From the NCBI GenBank assembly GCA_043800905.1, contig JAZDMO010000020.1, forward strand, positions 1 through 20,661: DNA of 20,661 nt. The letters are read 5' to 3'. The DNA comes from JAHITU01 sp043800905 (GTDB lineage: Bacteria > Patescibacteriota > Minisyncoccia > Phycocordibacterales > UBA12079). This document shows, one piece after another, positions 6,593 through 12,250 of this stretch; position 1 is the first letter of the stretch; every line of letters starts with the position of its first letter. The position numbers were made by a program, and so were the translations under genes. The notes beneath the pieces are model-generated. The model saw nothing but the letters and a program-made list of their open reading frames with translations. It had not been told where the DNA came from and searched no databases.

Positions 6593-6633
6593 GCCACAGA
6601 ATTTTTTAAAACAAAAAATTCTTCGCAATGACG
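6590..6633 (-). repeat. CGTCATTGCGA unit with AT hairpin core, copy 1 (inverted)
   Basis: Read on the minus strand it starts CGTCATTGCGAAGAA, continues through an AT-only hairpin of TTTTTTG and AAAAAATTC, and ends TGTGGCA. It is almost identical over about 42 nt, in opposite orientation, to the unit at 9917-9963. Confidence 0.8.
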
Positions 6634-6653
6634 GTTATCAAAGACAATCGTTA

Positions 6654-6674
6654 CGGTCCGCCTAGGGCGGACCG
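6654..6674. repeat. Perfect GC palindrome
   Basis: Arms CGGTCCGCC and GGCGGACCG around TAG. Its last bases are also the first bases of the CGTC unit that follows. Confidence 0.7.
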
Positions 6675-6716
6675 TCTTTGCGAGGAACGAAACGCAGTGG
6701 AGTGACGTGGCAATCC
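6673..6716 (+). repeat. CGTCATTGCGA unit with GC core, copy 1
   Basis: Begins CGTCTTTGCGAGGAACG, has AACGCAGTGGAGTGACG in the core, and ends GTGGCAATCC. It matches 10067-10110 at most positions. Elements of this sequence type, with ends TCATTGCGAGG and AAGCAATCC, are known as widespread short interspersed repeats in bacterial genomes. Confidence 0.8.
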
Positions 6717-6751
6717 ATTTTAAAACACTAAAAATTTACTGTAAATTGTAA

Positions 6752-6773
6752 ACTTGCCTGTTGGTAGGTAAGT
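6752..6773. repeat. Small palindrome ACTTGCCT/AGGTAAGT
   Basis: Arms ACTTGCCT and AGGTAAGT around GTTGGT, with one G-U pair on the plus strand. It belongs loosely to the CCTGCC/GGCAGG group and lies just upstream of the pth promoter. Confidence 0.5.
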
Positions 6774-6779
6774 TGTGAA

Positions 6780-6808
6780 TTGAAAATTCGATTATAAACA
6801 TATATAAT
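6780..6808 (+). promoter_or_regulatory. Promoter of pth, leaderless start
   Basis: TTGAAA (6780-6785), 17 bp, then TATAAT (6803-6808). Seven bases separate the -10 from ATG 6816, so transcription should start at or one base before the A of the start codon. Confidence 0.75.
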
Positions 6809-6815
6809 CTTACAT

Positions 6816-7400
6816 ATGTTTATAATCGTCGGTTTAGGAAATCCTGGAAAAGAATATGAAAATTCTCGTCACAATACAGGCCGGATTATTTTAGATGCTT
6901 ATGCTCATAAAAATAAATTAGATTGGTCTATAGATAAAAAATTAAAAGCTCTAACATCTGAACATAAGATTGGAAGAGAAAAAATACTTTTGTTAGAACC
7001 AGAAACCTTTATGAACAAGTCTGGTTTGGGTATTAAATCTTTAATCACTAGTAAAAAGAAAGCTGAACAATTAGTTGTAATTTACGACGATGTAGATTTA
7101 CCTATGGGAGAAATTAAGATTGCTTTTAATCGAGGTTCTGGAGGACACAGAGGATTAGAGTCGATTATAAAAACAATTAAAACTAAAGAATTTATTAGAG
7201 TACGAGTAGGAATTTGTCCGACCACCCCAGCAGGTAAGATGAAAAAACCAAAAGGAGAAAATGCAATATTAGATTTTTTATTGGGGAATTTTAATAAAAA
7301 AGAATTTGAGATTTTAAAAAATACTAAAACTAAGGCTGTTAAAATTTTAGATGAAATTATTTCTGAAGGGTATCTAAAAGCTATGAATTCTTTTAATTAA
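6816..7400 (+). CDS. pth: Peptidyl-tRNA hydrolase
   Basis: Cytosolic esterase that frees tRNA from peptidyl-tRNA released by stalled ribosomes. It has 194 residues, the usual family size. GLGNPGKEYENSRHNTG gives Asn9 and catalytic His19; PETFMNKSG gives Asn67; IYDDVDLPMG gives Asp91, equivalent to E. coli Asp93. The later motif reads GGHRGL, with Arg112 where E. coli has the substrate-contacting Asn114, which may be a lineage variant. Start is ATG 6816 with MFIIVGLGNPG in register, no SD, and a promoter that predicts a leaderless message. It is followed at once by a terminator, so it is transcribed alone. Confidence 0.96.
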   Translation: MFIIVGLGNPGKEYENSRHNTGRIILDAYAHKNKLDWSIDKKLKALTSEHKIGREKILLLEPETFMNKSGLGIKSLITSKKKAEQLVVIYDDVDLPMGEIKIAFNRGSGGHRGLESIIKTIKTKEFIRVRVGICPTTPAGKMKKPKGENAILDFLLGNFNKKEFEILKNTKTKAVKILDEIISEGYLKAMNSFN

Positions 7401-7401
7401 A

Positions 7402-7430
7402 AAATTGGACATATTATGTCCAATTTTTTA
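7402..7430 (+). terminator. Rho-independent terminator of pth
   Basis: Stem AATTGGACAT (7403-7412) with ATGTCCAATT (7416-7425), loop ATT, then a T-run. It begins two bases after the pth stop codon. Confidence 0.9.
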
Positions 7431-7511
7431 TTCTTTTGTTTTTTGTTTAAATATGTTCTAATAAAATTAGAAAAGATAGTACATATAAATATAAATTTAT
7501 GGAGGTGTAAA

Positions 7512-7871
7512 ATGGAATGTTTTACTCCAATTTTTTTATCTAGATTAAAAAGTTTAAAAAATTCTTTCATTCATCTTTATTCTAACGGAAATAAAAATAA
7601 TGAAAATTTATTTCTTATTTTAGAAAAGATTTCATTTTTGTGTGATACTTTTATTCAACTTAAAAAACAAAATTTAATCAATAGTAGACAGATTCCAATT
7701 TTTTATGAAAAAAGTCTTGTTATTTTACAAGAAATTGCTGATGTCCTCGGAGAGAACAAGCAAGATATATTTTTCTTTCAAATAATTCAGCAAATAATTA
7801 ATAGATTAAATAATACTGTTTATCTTGTTGGTAAAATTTGTTTGATTTTTGATTTAAGAGAAAAAGAATAA
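7512..7871 (+). CDS. Hypothetical 119-residue helical protein
   Basis: Not recognised. The start is ATG 7512, behind a perfect SD GGAGGTG at 7501-7507; a longer reading from 7416 would begin inside the pth terminator and is rejected. The protein is predicted almost entirely helical, with hydrophobic and charged residues alternating (for example LFLILEKISFLCDTFIQLKKQ and FFQIIQQIINRLNNTVYLV). This fits a small helical bundle or dimer. No signal peptide or obvious membrane segment is seen, although the C-terminal third is quite hydrophobic. Two cysteines (3 and about 44). It is followed by its own terminator and then by the GGDEF gene, with a similarly sized helical protein on the other side. 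A link with c-di-GMP signalling is suggested only by position. Confidence 0.65.
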   Translation: MECFTPIFLSRLKSLKNSFIHLYSNGNKNNENLFLILEKISFLCDTFIQLKKQNLINSRQIPIFYEKSLVILQEIADVLGENKQDIFFFQIIQQIINRLNNTVYLVGKICLIFDLREKE

Positions 7872-7881
7872 TTTTATTTTT

Positions 7882-7909
7882 ACCCCTGTCATGTTTGGCG
7901 GGGGTTTTC
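7882..7909 (+). terminator. Terminator of the 119-residue gene
   Basis: Stem ACCCCTG (7882-7888) with CGGGGGT (7899-7905), including one G-U pair, then TTTT. Confidence 0.75.
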
Positions 7910-8017
7910 ATTTTTTGGTTGCCTTTTGACAAAATCTCAATATAATAGCACAAGAATGTTTGTCACATGACTATTGAAAATTAAATATAGTTTATAACTT
8001 TTTTATGGAGATTTAAA

Positions 8018-9241
8018 ATGGATTCACAAAATCAAGAATTAGAAATTTTTGCTTTGGAAAATGAAAAATTAAGGGGAGAAATAAAAAGATTAAAAAGAGA
8101 AATAGAAAGGCAAAAATTTTTTGAAAAACGATTCATGGATCAAGTGAAGTCGATTAACGAAATAATTTTGAAAATGTCAAAAGTAGATGAGAGTATTTCG
8201 CAAGTAGGAACTTTTGAAGACTTGTTTGTCACTTTTTTTAACCAGATGAGAACAGTTTTTAAAATTGAGTTTATTAAAATCGCTTTGATTCTTGAAGAAG
8301 AGATTGTGGATTTCATTCAAAAAACACTTTCTCCAGAGTTTTTGAAAAATAGATTTTGTTTATTTAACGAATCGGAATTTTTGATTTTATCTCGTGGGAA
8401 GGTCAAACCAGTTCTCGAAAACAAGGACCCACGTTTTCCCAGTGTTTTTTTTGAAGTAGAAAGAGAACCAATTCTTTCCACCGCCTTAGTTCCTTTTGTT
8501 CATGGAGAAAGAATTGTTGGCGGGCTCTGTTTGGGAAGTCGAGATAGGGATCGTTTTGATCCTAAGTATGAAGTAGATTTATTAGAAAAACTAGGGCGTA
8601 AGTTTTCTATTTGTTTGGGAAATGTTCTCGTAAAGGAACAACTCCTTGAAGCAAATAAAAAACAAAAGGATTTGTCTATTAGAGATGAATTAACTGGACT
8701 ATTAAATCGTCGTGGGTTATTTGAAGTTTTAAGACAAATTTTGTCTCGGGCTAAGAGACATAATTTAAATATTACTTTAGCTTTGATTGATCTTGATGAT
8801 TTTAAAATGATTAACGATACAAACGGTCATAATGTTGGTGATAAAGTTTTAGTTCGTTTTTCTGAAATTCTAGAAAAAAAAGCTCGAAAAGAAGATTATA
8901 TCTCTCGGTTGGGGGGTGATGAGTTTGTAGTGGTTCTTTCTGGTATGGAAAATGGCAACATAAAAGATGTGGATGTTTTTTTTGATAGAATTTCAAACGA
9001 ATTGGAAAATAATCCTTTTTTTCATGATTCTAAGCGTATTGCTATTCGTTTTAGTTGGGGTGCGCTAGTTTTATCAGCGGAGCAATTGGGAGGAGGGGAG
9101 CCCGAAAAATTAATTAAAATGGCAGATGGTCAAATGTATAATTGGAAAAAATACAAGAAATGGTTGTTTCAGAAGGGAATTTCAGATAATATAACAAGTC
9201 GGAGAACTTTTTTTGAAGAAACCGGGATTAAATTATTTTAA
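8018..9241 (+). CDS. GAF-GGDEF diguanylate cyclase
   Basis: Predicted to make cyclic di-GMP from two GTP. It has 407 residues. An N-terminal coiled coil (about 5-38, heptads rich in Lys/Glu) leads into a GAF-like sensor region (about 60-205, with FVHGERIVGGLCLGS in the position typical of GAF). The C-terminal GGDEF domain (about 225-390) has DELTGLLNRRG, the metal-binding Asp in LIDLDDFKMINDTNGH, and an intact active site GGDEF (299-303). The product-inhibition site is present: R290-K-E-D293, exactly five residues before GGDEF. No transmembrane segment, so it is cytosolic and would sense a soluble ligand or a partner. Start is ATG 8018 with GGAG at 8007-8010. It has its own terminator. No PilZ, EAL or HD-GYP gene is in the window. 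Confidence 0.93.
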   Translation: MDSQNQELEIFALENEKLRGEIKRLKREIERQKFFEKRFMDQVKSINEIILKMSKVDESISQVGTFEDLFVTFFNQMRTVFKIEFIKIALILEEEIVDFIQKTLSPEFLKNRFCLFNESEFLILSRGKVKPVLENKDPRFPSVFFEVEREPILSTALVPFVHGERIVGGLCLGSRDRDRFDPKYEVDLLEKLGRKFSICLGNVLVKEQLLEANKKQKDLSIRDELTGLLNRRGLFEVLRQILSRAKRHNLNITLALIDLDDFKMINDTNGHNVGDKVLVRFSEILEKKARKEDYISRLGGDEFVVVLSGMENGNIKDVDVFFDRISNELENNPFFHDSKRIAIRFSWGALVLSAEQLGGGEPEKLIKMADGQMYNWKKYKKWLFQKGISDNITSRRTFFEETGIKLF

Positions 9242-9263
9242 ATAATTCATAAGAAGATTTGTT

Positions 9264-9295
9264 GGGGGAGGAGATCCAAATCTCCTCCTCCTTTT
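9264..9295 (+). terminator. Terminator of the GGDEF gene
   Basis: Stem GGAGGAGAT (9267-9275) with ATCTCCTCC, loop CCAA, then TCCTTTT. Strong and GC-rich. Confidence 0.9.
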
Positions 9296-9298
9296 AAT

Positions 9299-9327
9299 TT
9301 TACTTTCTATGAAAGTTATTGTATAAT
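9299..9327 (+). promoter_or_regulatory. Predicted promoter of the 102-residue gene
   Basis: TTTACT (9299-9304), 17 bp, TATAAT (9322-9327). It gives a leader of about 38 nt with an SD, in contrast to the leaderless core genes. Confidence 0.5.
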
Positions 9328-9372
9328 AAATAATAGAGCTTTTAACCAAAAATAAAAATACAAGGAGTTTCG

Positions 9373-9681
9373 ATGTGTAATTGTTTGGAAGTACTTTTTC
9401 GAAAATTGTCTTCGGTGGCTAGAGATATCTCTTCTTCGTTAAATTTAAATGATATAAATTTAGCAATAAGTTATATTAATCAGCTTCAAATTTTAACGGA
9501 AACTTTAAAAGAGATTTTGTCTGATAGAAATATCTCTATTAAGGAAATAGTTCTTTTGAAAGAAATTTATGGATCAATAGGATCCATTCATTCTGGGCAG
9601 GAGTTTTCCTCTGTGATAAAAGACGGAAGAGAAACCTTGGAAATTTACTTTCCAGAAATTATCCAGATAGAAGAGATCTAA
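9373..9681 (+). CDS. Hypothetical 102-residue helical protein
   Basis: Not recognised. Start is ATG 9373 with AAGGAG at 9362-9367. It begins MCNCLEVLF, with Cys2 and Cys4, and then is helical throughout: a first helix to about residue 22, a long one through LAISYINQLQILTETLKEIL (30-49), and a further acidic helix. The C-terminus is acidic. No membrane segment or signal peptide is seen. In size and helical character it resembles the 119-residue protein on the other side of the GGDEF gene, and both have a Cys within the first four residues, but I see no convincing sequence alignment. It is transcribed alone, with its own promoter and terminator. Function unknown. Confidence 0.65.
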   Translation: MCNCLEVLFRKLSSVARDISSSLNLNDINLAISYINQLQILTETLKEILSDRNISIKEIVLLKEIYGSIGSIHSGQEFSSVIKDGRETLEIYFPEIIQIEEI

Positions 9682-9694
9682 TTTGGTTTTTATA

Positions 9695-9728
9695 ACAGGA
9701 GCAACCCGTTGGGTTCGCTCCTGTTTTT
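9695..9728 (+). terminator. Terminator of the 102-residue gene
   Basis: Stem ACAGGAGCAACCC (9695-9707) with GGGTTCGCTCCTGT (9711-9724), one bulged base, then a T-run. Confidence 0.92.
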
Positions 9729-9882
9729 ATTATCATAATTTTATGAGGCTTTATGAAAAAATATCAGACTAAAAATAATAAACTAGTCAGTCATTACTAA
9801 CTTTTTTAATATTATTTAAAATAAATTTTAGTTAAAAATTAAAATATTTAAATTATAAAGAGCTAAATTAATTTAAAAACTT
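9729..9882. other. AT-rich gene-free stretch
   Basis: Almost pure A/T filler with no open frame of note, no terminator and no palindrome that I can support. It leads into the repeat block that begins at 9883. Confidence 0.6.
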
Positions 9883-9912
9883 CTGGACCTACCTATCAGT
9901 AGGTAGGTCCAG
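9883..9912. repeat. Perfect 12-bp-arm palindrome CTGGACCTACCT
   Basis: Arms CTGGACCTACCT and AGGTAGGTCCAG around ATCAGT. It is related to the CCTGCC/GGCAGG group and stands next to a CGTCATTGCGA unit, as also happens at 6552-6633. It has no T-run, so it is not a simple terminator. Confidence 0.75.
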
Positions 9913-9916
9913 TATA

Positions 9917-9963
9917 TCGTCATTGCGAAGAATTTTTTGTTTTAAAAAATTCTGCGGCAATCC
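9917..9963 (+). repeat. CGTCATTGCGA unit with AT hairpin core, copy 2
   Basis: Starts CGTCATTGCGAAGAA, has the hairpin core GAATTTTTTG then AAAAAATTC, and ends GCGGCAATCC. Near-identical to the inverted copy at 6590-6633. Confidence 0.82.
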
Positions 9964-10007
9964 AGCATCTATTTTTTAATTAAATTACTTCGTGATTTCA
10001 CAAGTCT

Positions 10008-10056
10008 GGACTGTCACGATCAGATTTTTATTAAAAAATCTGATCTCGCAGAGACG
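10008..10056 (-). repeat. CGTC unit with a different AT hairpin core
   Basis: On the minus strand it starts CGTCTCTGCGA, has a hairpin core of GATCAGATTTTT and its complement (plus-strand positions 10018-10045), and ends GTGACAGTCC. The ends are diverged forms of CGTCATTGCGA and GCGGCAATCC; the core hairpin is unrelated to those of the neighbours. Confidence 0.6.
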
Positions 10057-10066
10057 TTTCTTTTTC

Positions 10067-10110
10067 CGTCATTGCGAGGAACGGAACACAGTGGAGTGAC
10101 GAAGCAATCC
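10067..10110 (+). repeat. CGTCATTGCGA unit with GC core, copy 2
   Basis: Starts CGTCATTGCGAGGAACG, has AACACAGTGGAGTGACG in the core, and ends AAGCAATCC. It is the partner of 6673-6716. Confidence 0.82.
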
Positions 10111-10161
10111 AGAAAGAATTTTATAAAATAGCCTGATTAATTTTTCATTAAGCCTAAAAAT

Positions 10162-10184
10162 CACGGGGTGTCAGACACCCCGTG
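10162..10184. repeat. Palindromic repeat, family CACGGGGTGT, copy 2
   Basis: Perfect arms CACGGGGTGTC and GACACCCCGTG around one A. It is the second copy of the element at 2-24. It lies just before the rpsA terminator but has no T-run of its own. Confidence 0.8.
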
Positions 10185-10204
10185 AGAAATACAGGAATAA
10201 ATAA

Positions 10205-10240
10205 AAAAGAGCGACGAGTTAAAACTCGTCGCTCTTTTTA
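10205..10240 (-). terminator. Terminator of rpsA, bidirectional form
   Basis: Near-perfect 16-bp stem: AAAAGAGCGACGAGTT (10205-10220), loop AA, AACTCGTCGCTCTTTT (10223-10238). On the minus strand it follows the rpsA stop codon by about 15 nt and ends in Ts. Confidence 0.9.
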
Positions 10241-10254
10241 ATAATTTGTATTTT

Positions 10255-11343
10255 TTATGAGATGAATGAAAGAATCATTTTTTGAGTATCGGGTTCAAAA
10301 ATATTTATCTTGAAATTATAACTCTTACCTAATTCTAATTTTTCTCTTAATTTTTCTTCGCTTTCAAATTCAGACATGTGGACTAACCCAGCCACGCCTT
10401 CTTCGATACTTGCTAAGGCTCCGTGTTTGTTGAATTTAATAATTACACCAGACACTTCATCACCTTTCTTATATTTCTTTGAAGCTGCCGCCCAAGGGTT
10501 AGGGGTAAGTGCCTTAATCGACAGAGAAATTTTTCCGTTTTCAATTTCGATAATTTTCACTTTAATTTTATCTCCGGCTTTAAACAGGGCTTTTGGATCT
10601 TCTACCAAAGACCAGCTAATTTCAGAAATATGAACTAAACCTTCTAAGTCATCTTCAATCTTAACAAAAACTCCAAAGTCTACAGCGCTTGTCACTTCTC
10701 CAGTAATTTCATCTCCGACAGTGTATTGATCAACCATTTCTTTTTTGTCGGCTTGATCAATATTTTTCTCTGAGAAAATTAATTTACCTTCTTTAGGAAG
10801 TGCCCCAATAATCGCAACAGGTAAAGTTTTTCCGACTAATTTTTTAAGTTCTTCTAAGACCTTATCTTTATTTCCATCCAAAACTCTTGGATAATGTTCG
10901 GCCTTAAGTTGTGAAGCTGGTAGAAATCCTTGAACTCCTTGCCACTCAATAATTAATCCACCTTTGTTAGCCTCTTTGACTAATAATTCCAAAACTTTTT
11001 TGTCTTTAAGAGCTTTTTCAGCCTCTGCCCAAACAATGGCTTGGCGAGCTTCTTTTAGAGAAAGTTCAATATAACCATCTTCTCCTTCAGCTTCTACTAT
11101 CTTAGCAATAATACTGTCTCCAATATTACTATTTTTTAGAACATCTCTAACTGTAATATATTCTTTTCCAAAAATAATACCTGTTCCAAATGGTGGTAAA
11201 TCTACGTAAACAGCTCCTTGTTCAATGGCAATAATTTTCCCCTCAATCATTGATCCTTCTTTGGGTAAGGTATCTGTTTTGCTTAAAATTTCAGACATTA
11301 CAGGGCTCTCCTGTATCTCTAAATTTTCTTGTGTTGTATCCAT
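10255..11343 (-). CDS. rpsA: Ribosomal protein bS1 (four S1 domains)
   Basis: RNA-binding protein of the small subunit that helps mRNAs onto the 30S particle, most of all those with weak or no SD. It has 362 residues and about four S1 repeats, fewer than the six of E. coli (557 residues): roughly 30-97, 115-193 (degenerate, with FLPASQL), 208-278 (best conserved, with DFGVFVKIEDDLEGLVHISEISW), and 293-362 (GLVHMSE). Start is ATG 11343, with no SD; the promoter at 11453-11480 predicts a leader of about 100 nt with two hairpins. Several short bacterial S1 proteins have four domains, so this need not be a truncation. The gene is followed by a strong terminator. Confidence 0.93.
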   Translation of the reverse strand: MDTTQENLEIQESPVMSEILSKTDTLPKEGSMIEGKIIAIEQGAVYVDLPPFGTGIIFGKEYITVRDVLKNSNIGDSIIAKIVEAEGEDGYIELSLKEARQAIVWAEAEKALKDKKVLELLVKEANKGGLIIEWQGVQGFLPASQLKAEHYPRVLDGNKDKVLEELKKLVGKTLPVAIIGALPKEGKLIFSEKNIDQADKKEMVDQYTVGDEITGEVTSAVDFGVFVKIEDDLEGLVHISEISWSLVEDPKALFKAGDKIKVKIIEIENGKISLSIKALTPNPWAAASKKYKKGDEVSGVIIKFNKHGALASIEEGVAGLVHMSEFESEEKLREKLELGKSYNFKINIFEPDTQKMILSFIS

Positions 11344-11367
11344 AATTTAAAAAAGAACAAAAGTTTT

Positions 11368-11394
11368 CTTTATTTCTCTTTTAATAGAAATAAG
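11368..11394 (-). promoter_or_regulatory. Hairpin in the rpsA leader, near the start
   Basis: Plus-strand arms CTTTATTTCT (11368-11377) and AGAAATAAG (11386-11394) pair with one bulged base. It lies 25 nt before the rpsA ATG. Possible control element; this is inference from position only. Confidence 0.4.
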
Positions 11395-11423
11395 AAGGTT
11401 AGCTTTTATTCAGGTTAATAATA

Positions 11424-11443
11424 TATCTGAATAATTTCAGATA
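11424..11443 (-). promoter_or_regulatory. Hairpin at the start of the rpsA leader
   Basis: Perfect 8-bp arms TATCTGAA and TTCAGATA with a 4-nt loop. It begins about 3 nt after the predicted transcription start, so it would cap the 5' end of the rpsA mRNA. Alternatively it is an operator. Confidence 0.45.
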
Positions 11444-11452
11444 ACTTGTTAT

Positions 11453-11480
11453 AGTATAGCCAAAAATAGCTTTTTGTAAA
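11453..11480 (-). promoter_or_regulatory. Predicted rpsA promoter
   Basis: On the minus strand, TTTACA (11475-11480), 16 bp, TATACT (11453-11458). The expected start is near 11446, about 100 nt before the ATG. Confidence 0.6.
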
Positions 11481-11515
11481 CAACAACAAGTCGAAAGTCT
11501 ATAAAGTTGGTAAAG

Positions 11516-11535
11516 CCTGCCTGCCGGCAGGCAGG
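11516..11535. repeat. Perfect 20-bp palindrome CCTGCC...GGCAGG
   Basis: CCTGCCTGCCGGCAGGCAGG is its own reverse complement with no loop. It sits between GTCTATAAAG-like words (11496-11506 and 11536-11543), as if inserted into a duplicated word. Related copies are at 1099-1116, 6552-6592 and 9883-9912. Confidence 0.8.
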
Positions 11536-11543
11536 TCTATAAA

Positions 11544-11574
11544 GTAAAAGGGCAACAGCTTTGCTGTCGCCCTT
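11544..11574 (-). terminator. Terminator of the kinase-like gene
   Basis: On the minus strand, AAGGGCGACAGC, loop AAA, GCTGTTGCCCTT, then TTAC. The stem overlaps the last bases of the stop codon of the gene at 11573-12127. Confidence 0.85.
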
Positions 11575-12127
11575 AGTCTAGAATCTTGGAGAAATGTTCC
11601 GTGATGTTTTCTCCATACTTCAAAATGACCCGTTGAGTTATTGGATTACCATAATCTACAATTAAAATTTGTTTTTTTCTTATTCCAAAGTTTTTAGGGT
11701 TAGAAAAATGATGTCCGTCATCACGATCATATCCAGGAGTTTCTTGCATTTTTATCCAGAAACTTTTCCTGTCAATTTTATCATAAGGATATGACACCCT
11801 TTGAATATTTATAAGACCAAACAAGGAGTAATAGGTTGGCTCACAAAAAATGTTTTTGTATTTTCTCCAGAACAAGAACTCTTGCCAGTTTGAGACTAAT
11901 CCATTCAACAAATAATATTTAAGACCTGGGTGGTTTTTTGAGTAAACAGACCCCGTCAAATATCGTCGAGTTAAATATCTTTTTACCGTTCTTGTTAAGG
12001 AATCTTTCTCCCAGAAAAAAAGAACAAAGAATTCTTTTAAATATTTAATTATAGCTATTTTGGGAAATTTAAAGGCTATTTTATCAAAGACAAAAACAAT
12101 ACGACTTGAGCCGATGTATATTTTCAT
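11573..12127 (-). CDS. Diverged kinase-like protein of unknown substrate
   Basis: 184 residues, not firmly recognised. Start is ATG 12127 behind AGGAGG, unlike its core neighbours. The protein resembles a minimal kinase fold. It opens with a short glycine-loop-like GSSRIVFVFD (about 7-16) and then AFKFPK, where the lysine could be the ATP-binding one. Near the end HHFSNPKNFG (about 140-149) resembles a catalytic loop ending in Asn. It is followed by ILIVDYG, a DFG-type metal-binding motif. The family order glycine loop, Lys, HxxxxxxN, DxG is kept, but the middle (about 40-125) is short and has many aromatic residues. The kinase fold is inference. It lies between rpsA and the MBL gene, with its own -10 (TATAAT at 12156-12161) and terminator. 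Confidence 0.6.
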   Translation of the reverse strand: MKIYIGSSRIVFVFDKIAFKFPKIAIIKYLKEFFVLFFWEKDSLTRTVKRYLTRRYLTGSVYSKNHPGLKYYLLNGLVSNWQEFLFWRKYKNIFCEPTYYSLFGLINIQRVSYPYDKIDRKSFWIKMQETPGYDRDDGHHFSNPKNFGIRKKQILIVDYGNPITQRVILKYGENITEHFSKILD

Positions 12128-12232
12128 TATAATCCTCCTAGGATTTTTCTATAATATTATAAATTAACAATCTACGGTTAAGGTTATATTATTTTAAGGG
12201 AAAGATCAACGATTTTTCTCTTAGAAAAATTG

Positions 12233-12241
12233 TGCTATAAT
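12233..12241 (+). promoter_or_regulatory. Extended -10 promoter of the MBL-fold gene, leaderless start
   Basis: TG, one base, TATAAT (12236-12241): an extended -10 that can work without a good -35, and none is seen. Nine bases remain to ATG 12251, so the leader would be 1-3 nt. Confidence 0.65.
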
Positions 12242-12250
12242 ATTTTTACT

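Larger units (their letters stand above)
6391..6779. other. Gene-free stretch filled with stacked palindromes
   Basis: No credible gene. From left to right: a T/A hairpin at 6473-6501, a 32-nt hairpin at 6503-6534, a GC-rich palindrome at 6552-6592, an inverted CGTCATTGCGA unit at 6590-6633, a GC palindrome at 6654-6674, a forward unit at 6673-6716, and a small palindrome at 6752-6773. Open frames here are by-products of repeats. Confidence 0.8.

Noticed and set aside
6376..6609. 77-codon frame between rpsU and pth
   Set aside because: It starts inside the rpsU terminator and runs through several palindromic repeats; the protein is repeat-derived.
7416..7511. N-terminal extension of the 119-residue protein
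   Set aside because: The extension begins in the right arm of the pth terminator, while ATG 7512 has an excellent SD at the right distance.
7926..7946. TTGACA followed by TATAAT upstream of the GGDEF gene
   Set aside because: Both words are perfect but only 9 bp apart, far from the 16-18 bp needed. TTGCCT at 7919-7924 with 16 bp to the same TATAAT is possible but weak, so no promoter was called.
6552..10184. CRISPR array
   Set aside because: The repeats are palindromic, irregularly spaced, in both orientations and of several families, with no regular spacers and no cas genes.
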